Source: Marthasterias glacialis (taxonomy: Eukaryota > Echinodermata > Asteroidea > Forcipulatida > Asteriidae). From it: 64,000 nt of DNA. The DNA lies in contig OU452229.1 in assembly GCA_911728455.2 (NCBI GenBank), forward strand, positions 8,980,811 to 9,044,810, in the 5' to 3' direction. Positions 11,301 to 23,300 of this stretch are shown one piece after another (the first letter of the stretch is position 1; every line of letters begins with the position of its first letter). The notes below the pieces were generated by a model. It had not been told where the DNA came from. It made no database searches and saw only the letters and a program-made list of their open reading frames with translations. The translations under genes were made by a program, and so were the position numbers.

Positions 11301-14300
11301 TGTACATTAGTATCTTCCTGACTGGTGGTTTTCCAGTAACAAAGACATGTAACAAAGATGTAATAATTTGCATCGGAGACAATTACACACATGTAGTATC
11401 ACACTCAAATTTAGGATACAACCTGGGAAGTAGTAAGACAGGGATCACCTTAAGGGGATGTGATTGTTATTTTTATAAATGAAGCCTATTGTGTAAAAGG
11501 TTTCTTTTTTTGTATTTTCCTTTCTCCAGATATTGCAAGTCTGCTGATAAGATTATTAGAGAGGCAGATAAGGCTTACAGGAACCAAGATGAGGAACGTG
11601 CTTACGTCTTGTACATGAAGTTTATCTGTATTATACAGTACATATCTAAAACGAAGGAGTACAAATTAGATAAGGTACAAGTATGTCCATTGTGGGATTT
11701 GCTATTTGTTCCATGTTCTATTATTAAATGTGATCACTTTTAAATCTCTGACTCTTCATTGAAGCGACATGTGTTGTTTTGCCAAAAATTTGCCAAAAGT
11801 GCCCCCCTAGGAAAAATTGTGCCCCCTAAGTTTTACCCTATTTACGGCGCTGGTGGCATTTTGCACTTCATTTGGACAATCTATACAATAAATGCATCCG
11901 AACTCAGCTGATTGCGAATCCATAATAAAAGATTGTGAATCCGTAATAACGGATTGTGAATCTGTAATAACGGATTACGAATCCGTAACAACGGAATGCG
12001 AATCCGTAATAACGGATTGTGAATCCGTAATAACAGATTGCGAATCCGTAATAACGGATTGTGAATCTATAATAACAGATTGCGAATCCGTAATAACGGA
12101 TTGCGAATCCGTAATAACGGATTGCAAATCCGTAATAACAGATTGCGAATCCGTAATAACAGATTGCGAATCCGTAATAACGGATTGGGAATCCGTAATA
12201 ACGGATTGGGAATCCGTAATAACGGATTGCGAATCCGTAATAACGGATTGTGAATCCGCAATAACGGATTGAGAATCCGTAATAACGGATTGTGAATCCC
12301 TAACTACAGATTGTGAATCCGCAATAATGGATTTGAATCCGTAATAACGGATTTGAATTCGTAAACGTATTTGAATCAGTAATAACGGACTCGAATCCGT
12401 AATAACGGATTTGAAATTTATTTTTTTGTTGGCGCTAATGGGCTTTCCTAGCAAAGCCTGTACCAAAATTATATATTACAGGCCCATGATTGTCTTTAAT
12501 AATATTCACCATGAAAAACTGGAAAATCCTTGCTACCCAGATAATTCTTCCTAAAAGTCCCAATCTGATCCAGTGTGTACATTGTAGGTTGTACACCATG
12601 TATCCACACATGTAACTGAACATGGTGGGTCAATAATATTGATGAAGAGACAGTATTTTTTGTTATGGGTGCGATAAATAGAGTTACATAATGCTCAACA
12701 TCCAAAGTGATGCCCAATGGCTGAATGCGGAGCAATGTCATGCCGACGAAAAAGGGTGAGATCTTTGGGTTTGAGAACAATTTGACTATTTACTGTATTG
12801 TACGAAGTCATAGTTGATTTTTAAAAATATTTTTACTTGGGCAGATGTTCTAAAGAACATGAAGTAGTATTAAAAAATTGCACAATGCTCAGTCTGAGTA
12901 GACATGGGGCAATTAACTATCATTTTGTGCTGATTTGTTTTAGTCAACAAAAGCAGATTGAGGGGGTGTGCAACAGGCGTGTGCTCCATTTATTTTCGCG
13001 GGAAAAAAAAATTAACATACTGACGTCATCCATGGGAAAGTGCAGTACAGTACATGATGATTGTTGCATTTGTTTATTCGATCGAGTCTTTTTTTTTTCG
13101 AAATCTGTGAAAAATATTTCCAGAGTTTGTACTAGAGACCTTCCAGTGACTGAATAGAGCCAGTAAGGACAGTTCTAGAAGTCTTGGAAATTCTGCAAGG
13201 AACAGATATGATGTTCACGATGAGGTAGAACTAGTTGCACGACGGAACATTTAGGCCAGACAACCGCGATCACACACTCATTCAACATAAGAATTTCACA
13301 GTTTTGAAGCTGAAAAAGTCAAAAGAAAATGCTTTCCAAAACTGTGTGAGTCCTTCATCTATTTGAAATTTCGCAAGGCTAGGTATAAATGCTCACTTTT
13401 CAAATATTGTTTCCTCCCCAACCCAACCCCCCTGTTTTTTACAGTTATTTACATTACAAACAAAATAACACGCGGGTTGCTACATCATCGTCCAACATAA
13501 CTCAAAATACACCTTTTTTGTAGAATACTGGTAGTTTATTGATTAAAATCAATAACTAACATACAACTTTAATAAAACGGCTTTGTAACTGTGTTATTAT
13601 TACCAAAAGCTGTTGGGGTGACTCTTTTGGTCACAACATGTATTTGCGTGTAGTTTGCCATCAGTTCAGATGACGTAGTAGGCCTACCTACTACAGGTCA
13701 CATGACGACATGTAAACATTGGTTGGGCAACCTGTCTATTAAAAGACAAATTAATCAGAAATATTAATTATTAAAAATAATGTGTAAATGGCCTCTGAAA
13801 TGTCCTAGATTGTTTTAGAGAGCAATGGCTTAAAATTGTTTTTGGACTCTACAGGGGGCCCTTGACCCCACATGCTCACTGGTTCGTCTCGCTGGTTCGC
13901 AATGCCCCTCCCAAACTATTATTTCTTCCTGGCTCTTTCTACATACTGAAAGCGTGTGGCCCCCTTAGTTTTACCGATCGATTCCCTCCATCCAACCTGG
14001 GCCAATTGATTCCAGCAACTGAAAAAGTGATGGCGGATTGAAATTTTGTGTTTGTTGTTGTCAATCTATAAGATCTCATTTCTGCTTTTTTAAGGCAAGT
14101 GTTTGTCAACATTCATTTATAGAGTGTTCATATCACATTGATTATATGAGTGACGTTTTGGTTTTCTTCACTTTTAATGTCATTTCATTATTTCCATGAA
14201 GTGCCTAATTTTGTCACAGGGCATCAGAAGTGTCTCTAGCTTTTTTTTCATTTACACTGCTATCTGTTATGTTTAATTCTGATATAGGAATATTATGACA

Positions 14301-17300
14301 ATCTGGGTGGGATTAAGCATGTTGTTTCTGCAATTGAAAAGGCTGAGATTCTACAAACATCCTTGCTAATACGGTTAGTATATTTGTTTGCAGTAGGTTC
14401 CTTCAAATAATGAATGTGCATGCAATTTCCAACTAACTTGTGCAGTTGGTCCAGAAACTAATAAAATCATTCAGTATTGACATTTGTTCTGGCTTTGGAT
14501 TTATATGAAACGATAGCACCCTCTGAAGGTTACCGATTGTCATGCTTGCCATATTTACATTTTAGCATAATATAAAAGAGTCGGATCCTATATTTCATAT
14601 ATAAAAGCGTGTATGAACTTATCATTAGAATTAATGAACAAAATCAATAAATTAGCTAAGTTGTAGTCACATGAATATATGTTTAAGAAGGAAATCATTT
14701 TACTACCTTATCTTTAGAAGTGTACATTTGAAGAAAAGAAAATACTGTAGATAAACGTTATGGCCTTTAACATTTTGTGGTGTCATCCTGACATAATTTA
14801 TAGTGTGTTTTTATCTACTTGTACAAAAGACAGGCATTAAAAGTGTACTGTAGGTTCCCAAAACAACTTGCTGACATTTCCTAAATTTACAAGTTCTATA
14901 TTACATAGATTTACATTAAAACAAATAAGCTTGAATTAAAAGTTTATTCCATACAATTGTAGCTATTCAAGAAATTATTTCAAAAAATAACTGTAAACTA
15001 GTTTATTTTGGTTCAATATTATTTTCACCATTCACACCATTCCCCAGAACAATTTCATGAACTTGATTGAGTCCAGTTTTCCTGAAAGAACGGTATTAGG
15101 TTTTATGCACATAATTATACATACTTTTTACATAGATTCTGACTGGATTCACAAGCTTTTTTAGTGGTCGAGTTAGGCATTAAACTCAACAGACATTGGC
15201 TTGCACTGGATGTACAACGATTTTACTAATAGTCTTTGTTGATACACAATGTGTAGGATTTAGATTGCTTACCGGCTCCTGGGCCAATTAGTTATCCAAC
15301 AGCACCTATCCATTTACACATGTTTTGGAACAGTGTATGCAATTCTTACATGTAAGTACATGTTCAGGTCTTACCTTACATTACATGGGGACAAGTCGTA
15401 GTTGTAGCTTATAACCAGTGTTCTAACTACGCTAGTCAGCGCTGGTCAGCACCGACCACAACTTGGTAATGCCAACCGGCAGGAAATAAAAATTGAAGTC
15501 ACTCAATTTACATGTAAGATGCAAAGTCCTGAATACTGTATGATTTATTTGAATAATTGCCAAACCTTTTTCATTTATACAATCAATCCTATCGTACCAT
15601 ATTTAAATGAATATTTTGAAAATGCATTGAGCAATTTGCAGGATTCAATGAAGACATTAACTTTAGAATATGTTGTTTACTTTATTTAATCTTATGAATC
15701 TTATAAAAATAATAGATATAAGGACCTGGAAGAAGAGCAGCAGGTGCAGTCTACATGCAATTTAGCAAATGACAGCTCGTCTAATGAAAGTATAAACAAA
15801 CAAAGCAATTACGCAACCAATGGTGTCGCAAACGATGTGGTACCTTATGCAAAGGATACAGCCTTCAGTCCAGAATTTGGTAAGTATTGTAGGTGATTAC
15901 TAGTACATTTTGGGAAGCTTTGGACTGTTCACTCTGTGTTATATCTTTATTTAGGATCCGGATTCGTTGTTACTGTACAACCACCTGCAAAAGTGTACAA
16001 GTAGACTTGCGCAAGAAGTATAACATTAAACATTAAACAATTTGGCGTCATTGTGTTTGCTTGACTGATCTTCTGTAAATGCATCAGTGTTTTCAAAATT
16101 TGTGTTCCATTCTTTGATTTCTCTGTAAAACTAAAACTTCATGGAATCAATAGTCAATTCTGCTTGCTAAAAGGGTACGTAATTTTGGAAATTGAAGAAA
16201 AAATACCTTAATTTGTTGTGCTTCAAATAAGTGTGTAATAGATTTCTGATGATTGAGCGGCGGTGAACCCCCTTACAAATATTTGTTTATGTGACAAGGA
16301 GTGTTTGTTTTTTTCATTTAGAAAATAAATATTTTAAGAATACTAAGAAAAATCTAGGAGTGGCACGTTTAGCTCACTGTTTAACCAGGAACAAAAATGG
16401 TGAAATTTGTTTCAAAGTTTTCTAAATGTTTAAACGAAACCTACGATTAATAAAAAAGGATCCTTCCTTTTCTGCTTGCATGCTGAAAATAATTTTTCTG
16501 CTTTGTTTTGTTACTATTAGTAACAATACTAATAATAACAAGAAATTATCTGTGAGCACACTCCCACACAAAAGCATAGTGTTACTTTCTATTTTCTTTA
16601 TCCCCAGCCACCATCCAGGCAGAATAATTGACATCTCTTTTGTTGGTCAAGAATGTGGCTCATCTTAATCCCCTACAATTTGTAACACATTTGTTGTCTG
16701 CGAAAAACACAAACGCATTGAGCATGGAAAGGATGTGTGACTATCAAGACTATGTATAGTGTTCCATTTCTAATCCTAAAAAGTGCATTGAAATCTGCTC
16801 CTTTTTAACAGGTTGGATCAAAATAGAGACAGAAAATAGAGAGCCTCCATTGACAATCATGGGTACCCTGCACGCAGTTCCGATTCACAATTTGAATTGG
16901 GTTGGTAATGGATAACTGGAAGTCACAAGTTCAGTTTATCCATTTAGGAAAATAAATGTAGATTATGCACATCAATAAAAAACTCATTGGAAATAAATGT
17001 AATGTACTTTAATTTGATTTTGACTGATGGTTCAAAAAAACTGTTTTATTTGATGCTTTTAGGACAAAATGGAGATATAGTCGCTGCACAGCTATACAAA
17101 CTTCTGCAGGATGATGCTTACCAGACTCTTGTCATAGATGCTAGATCTATTGAACATTTCCAAGCATCTCATATGCAGTGTCAACAAGTCATCAATGTAC
17201 CACAGGAAACTATTAAACCAGGGTAGGCATATTTTTGTCATTGAGAAAAGTTCAGCATTCTCTTTTAAGATGTACGTGTTCATAATTGCATGTTTTGTTA

Positions 17301-20300
17301 GTATACGGAGAGCTTCAGATGGGGTGGGGTTAATTGGTCCTGAGTTCAACCTTGTTGTCTCATTGATTGTGGTGTCAATTAACTTGACATGCAAGCTGTG
17401 ACCCAAGGTATGAACAGCATATTTTAGAGTGGTAGAGTATACAATAGCAGCTGTTCCAAGTCTATTGAAGGTGGTGCCCATCCTGTACCAGCAAGTTTCT
17501 GTAGGAGGTGGACACGAGATTGTATTTTGGTGGCAGCAAACTTAGCAGAATGAAAGAAGGTGAGACTTCGGTCAAGGATGACCCTGAGATATTTTGGACT
17601 GGCATCAAAGCTTAGTTTTTATTCCTTGAAATGGAAACAGAAGTTGGGCAGACTTTGGAAATAACCACTAAGGGTGCTGAGGTCTTGTTGCAGGGTTTTG
17701 CAATTTGTAGAAATGCCTTGTCAGAATAGCCTTTAGGGATTGTCATTAACGTAGATGAACTGGGAAGAAGTTGTCATTGGGATGTAATGACAAGTTTGAC
17801 ATATTGGCTAGTGTTGAGCAGCTTCAGGTGGAGACCACGGTACCTTACAGTGTCATAGGCTGTGATGAGGTCAGTGAAGACTGTGCCAAACTTCTCCTTT
17901 GAAACGCTCCCTGTATATCATGGATACGTGGACTACCTGATCGGTAGTTGACCTTTGTTTGCAATTTGTAGGTGCGTGACAGAAGAGATATTAGCCTGTA
18001 GCTATTTGGATTGTTCTCGGGCTTATTGGGCTTAAGTATTGCACTGACCTTTGCCTGTTTCCCCCGCGTATCTACCACCCCAGTTGACCCAGACTGTCAT
18101 CTATTTTTAATGATAACACGACTGTCCTACAATCCCCCCAAGGCTCTTGCTCAGCTATGGCCTTAAACTAAGGGGCTGTTCAAAGCTTTCATCATTTTTA
18201 AAGTTGTACGGAGAGTAGTACTTTTAAGACCACTTCCTGCCCTGTTGCACATTATCATAATGTACACATGTATCTAGTACCCTTGATGGCATACTTGTAA
18301 CTTGATACAAATGGTATGCTTTAATAATAGAATGCTTTTGATAAATAAAAATTGAACACAGAAACTAAGTCAAACAATGTACAATGATATACTTTTGTGT
18401 ACATGTACTGTGCAACTCAATTAAAATATGCTGTCCCTTTTTATTAAATTACCAAAATTGTCTACGTAATACAGGCAGGCAGCAGACAGACAATATTAAA
18501 AAAGGGAAATACTTATTTCCATATAAAAAAGAAATGAACTGTTTTAAAAAGGTGAGATCAAAAATGCTGGTACACATGCTGTGAAATCATTTGACCAGAT
18601 AAAAACTTGAAGAGAGAAATAAAGAATTTAATTACGACATAGTGTAAGGAGCACAAAATTGTTAAAAACTCATAAAAGACATCTTAACTAACAAAAAGCT
18701 CATCATCATCATTAGACATAGGCGATTGCCTGTTGTCTCCTCAAATTGTACACCACTGGAATCACTGGCACCACTCCTACCACAGCCCTTCTTTCCAGTG
18801 CTGCTGCTTTGAGTTCGGTAAAGCTCGCCTCTGAAATACTCTCTTTTTTCTCATTCAACAGAAACTTCACGTTCTTTAGTTACCCAAGGTTTAGTGTTTG
18901 TAAATAGTTTAACAGTCTTAGATAGAATAACAGAGTCCTCACAGAAACAGAGTATGCAGAGACCACTTCCACAGCATTATCCAAGTCATTTGCAGTGTCT
19001 GTTACATGTACATGTACTTCATTCCAGTCACTGATGGAAAAACAGTGGCTAAGCACTGCAGTACCCTTGGCCGTCAATGATTTGATGTTAAACGTTTTTA
19101 ATGAGTACAGTCCACATACGAGGTTTATACAAAGGGGTCAGCTGGATCATGTTGTGGTCTGAAAAATCCGGCCAGTCGTTTAGCTCGATAAGCACCGATG
19201 TTTCCATAGCAGAGGTCAAGACAAGCTTCATGCCGGGTGGAGCAATTTACATATTGATGATAGTTGGGAAGACAATTTGTCAAAGGGCATGAATTGAAGT
19301 CCCCAAGAACACAAATTTGCTGCTTTGGAAGACTCTGTTTTAGCTATATTTAGATGCTGTATTTGTAATACCAAGCATTAAACCACTAGGGAAACTGACC
19401 GGGTAAGTTTTTAGTTCATTTTTGTGGTGAACAAATGTAATTGACTGGAGTGGGGCTTAATGTACCGACGCTCTACCAACTGAGCTATCCAGCCCTATGT
19501 TGGTGGTCTCCCTATTAGTCAACATCTTTGTTCGGGGTTGCTGTATTTATGTCAGAAGCAGGTGGAATGTGAACAACAAAGCAGCAAATTTGGTTTCTTG
19601 AGGCAGATAGAGTATGGCCGCAGAGAAATTGCCAAAAGTTTGATGTCTTTTGTACATAGTTTTGCCTTTTAACGTTCTTTAGCATTATAATAGATGTTAA
19701 TTTTTGCATCACGGATAAAGAATGATAAACACTGCATACCCAGTACTTTCCTGAGTCCTGTGAAAAAAATTCTGTTGCATGTTTTTTTATTTTGCATTGT
19801 TTAGGATCACTGTAACAAACATTGTGAAATGCCTAACAGCTGAAGCAAAAACATTGTGGAATAAACGGGGTGATGTAGATTGTATCATCATGTTAGATTG
19901 GAACAGCTCACTCAAAGACTTGACGAAGAATTCAACATTGCTTTGCCTGAAAGATGCTATTTACAAGGTAAGTCAATAAATAAAGATGGTAATGGTTCAG
20001 AGTTTTGTAGTCAGATTTAGCTCATAGAATAAGCACTTCAATTGTTATCCCATGTAATAGTAGAGAGCTTTTGAATTGCCATCCAACTTGTTTAAATCCT
20101 TATGATGTGTATTATTTGTGTTTTTGCCCCATACACCGAAGTCCTGTAAATAAATCCACAGGCATATTCCTCGGATGGGATTCAAACCCATGACCCCCGC
20201 CATTCTAGCGCAGAAGTCTTACCAACTAGACTACCGGTAATCTTTCTTACCCTTAATTGCATTTCTGATGTTCATGCTCACACAAAATGCTGAAAAAGGT

Positions 20301-23300
20301 ATATATGTAGCCTATGATGCAGCCTCATAGCCCAAATGTCCTTGAGAAAGGAAACACCAAAACTCTCCCTTTTTGTAGCACAGCACACAATGGATTTGTG
20401 AGCTCTTCACTCTGTTGCGTACAACAGCATTGAGCCTCCATTTCTATTAGCATATACATAGAAAATGGGTAAAAGATGTGTTTCATTGTGACAACGAAAT
20501 TCTCAAAAACAAATTATTCCAGAAGTTCAGAAAAAATATTACCACGTAGAGGCATGGTAAAAAGGTTTTAATACTGCTGTGAAGTGCAGAGATGCAACTT
20601 TTCCGATTTAAACCCTGGCGTCAGCGGAAAGGTGAAAAAATGTTCCATATGTTACCAATATGGTCATAATTTTTTTTCAAAGAGCCAATAAGGCCAAGAT
20701 TCCATGTGATCCTCACCCCTGGTATACCCCACAAGCCTGTAGACTACTATTGGCCAGACCCTAACCACTGCAGAGTAAGGAGTGTTGAAAGACTGCAGCC
20801 ACCTGTCTCAGTGCAGTAATTGATTGACCCTTGTACCAAGGATTCCCTTGGCACAAGGGTATGCAATTTGTGAAAACGCCTGTGTGGCAAGTGGATTGTA
20901 AATAACACAAGTCTTAGTCTTGGCTGGCACAGTGATTTATAATATAGCTTTGGGCTTGCAGGATGGGTTATTGACCTTGAAGACAGGGTGGTGAAAAAAT
21001 TTTCCTTGTGGGTCCAGCAAAGTAAACAAAATTTTGTGGTGGCTCCGAGGGAAATCAGAAACCTGATTTTTTAATATTTAACCCCCCAAACGCCTACAAC
21101 AGATGTTAAAGTTTTAGCATCACTGCTTCAAGGTTTATGTTTTTTTAGTTGTTTTAAGGAATCTAAAAGCCCCAAATGAAACTATAGTACAGTGACAGCC
21201 ATGTATTGTGTTTCTCAACCAATTTCTTTTAGAAATATTAAAGTTTTGGCAATTAAAAAGAAATCATTTTTTTCTTTACTATGTTAAACATTGCCCTCAG
21301 GACTTTAAATAGACAACTTTAGATTAAATGTTGGTGTTTTAGAAATAAATTTGAACTTACCTGCAACAACAATGTAGAATGTAGAATTAAACAAACAAAA
21401 AAGAAACTCATATGCCATCAGTTCCAGTTGACTGAGCTGAAACAATGAAAACCTGAAATGTTCACAACTCCTAATTGCAATGATATCCTGACTTGAAACT
21501 TGGATCAAATATTGCTACTGACTCACAGATTCATATGAGTGAAGTGAGTGAAGTGAGTGAAGTGAGTGAAGTGAGTGAAGTGAAATGAAGTGAAATGAAG
21601 TGAAATGACTGGAATGACTGAATAAAAAAAAATAAAAAAATAAGAAAAATAAAATTACTAGAATGACTAGAATAATATAATATAATATAATATAATATAA
21701 TATAATATAATATGATATGATATGATATGATATGATATGATATGATATGATATGATATATTTGATATGATATATGATATATGATATATGATATATGATAT
21801 GATATGATATGATATATGATATGATGTGACGTGATGTGACGTGACGTGACGTGACGTGACGTGACGTGACGTGACGTGACGTGACGTGACGTGACGTGAC
21901 GTGACGTGACGTGACGTGATGTGATGTGATATATGGTATGGTATGGTATGGTATGGTATGGTATGGTATGATATGATATGATATGATATGATATGATATG
22001 ATATGATATATGATATGATATGATATGATATGAAATGATATATGATATGATATGATATGATATGATATGATATGATATGATATGATATGATATGATATGA
22101 TATGATATAATATAAATTTAATATATTGTAATAATATAAATATAATATGATATGATATAAATATAATTTAATATAATATAAAAATAAAATCCAACAATAA
22201 AGCGTTATTTTTCAAGCAATATCAAAAATCCCAGCAACAGAATGCACTGGCTCTACAAGTCTACAAGTCAAAGATTATAAAATTCCTAAGCTTTTCAGAA
22301 TTTGATTACACAAGGGGGGTGTATACAAGATGGGGAGATGATTAACAGGATTAATAAACTAAGTAGGACTGGAACTTTGCAAGGTGGAGATGTTCAATAG
22401 TAAGGTTTGCATTAACACCCTGTACATGAACAAATCTCTCTCTGAGTTGTAGTGGATCTGAAAAGAACTGGATGTGTGTAACAACTTGACGTTTCGATCA
22501 GTATGCTCCAATTGTCTTCAACAGCCTGCAGCATCAATTTAGATTCCAGCTTTCAGTAAAAGACAGGGAAAGTGTCAAGCACAGCAAGACTTTGTACTGT
22601 CATCAGATCTAGGGCTTAATCCTCTTGCATAACAACCTTCTTCTTGATATCTGGCTTGTTTCCTGTGTAGTACAATTTATTTCCTTAGGAAAAGAACAGC
22701 TATAGTTTCTAATCATCTTGGGCCCTCATAAAATTTCTTATGAGTAATCTTTAAAAACAAGCGTGAAATCCGAGAAAATATTCATAAATATAACACAAAA
22801 AATAAAAAAAATATATATACAAACCAATGGCCTCTAAAATAAAAAAAAAATAATAAAAAAAAACTCTTTAGTGCAATAATCGTTGCATTTTACAGTTACT
22901 GAGAAAGCATGCACATAAAGTTAAAAATTTAGATTTTAATACTTGAGTAATATTATTTAATAATATCGCAACTAAAAAAATTATCTAAATTATTAAATTC
23001 AAATAAATAAGTATGAAATTGGCCATGTGACGGTTAAATTAGGCTATATCCAGCAGTTTTTCAAATACAACACATCCAGCTCAGGGGGGGTGGGGGTTGG
23101 CTGGGGGCACATGCCCCTGACAAACTCCCCTCCCCCCCCCCATCACTGTGAAGCATTGCACCCCCACCCCTAAGGGAAAAAAATTCTGGCTAATGCCACT
23201 ATGCGTACTATTTCTATGGGGGGCTTCCTTCCTCCATGCCTGGAGGAAGGAACATTTCTAACGTTCTACCATTCCTCAATGCGTAATAGACACAGATATA

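Noticed and set aside
11918-12415. CRISPR-like look of evenly spaced palindromic repeats
   Set aside because: No unique spacers, eukaryotic intron setting, no cas genes.
11892-12466. ORFs of 126 and 163 codons with ESVITDC/VITDSQS repeats
   Set aside because: They come from a 21-bp minisatellite without stops and are open on both strands; no start context or domain supports a gene.
19459-19500. tRNA gene with GGTAGAGC A box
   Set aside because: B box and 3' half are missing; SINE tail joins directly.
20176-20240. tRNA gene
   Set aside because: A and B boxes are present but the acceptor stem does not pair and a SINE body follows.
22480-22620. Hammerhead-like ribozyme (CTGATGA and GAAA words on minus strand)
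   Set aside because: Distance between core words is far too long for stem II and the stems do not pair.
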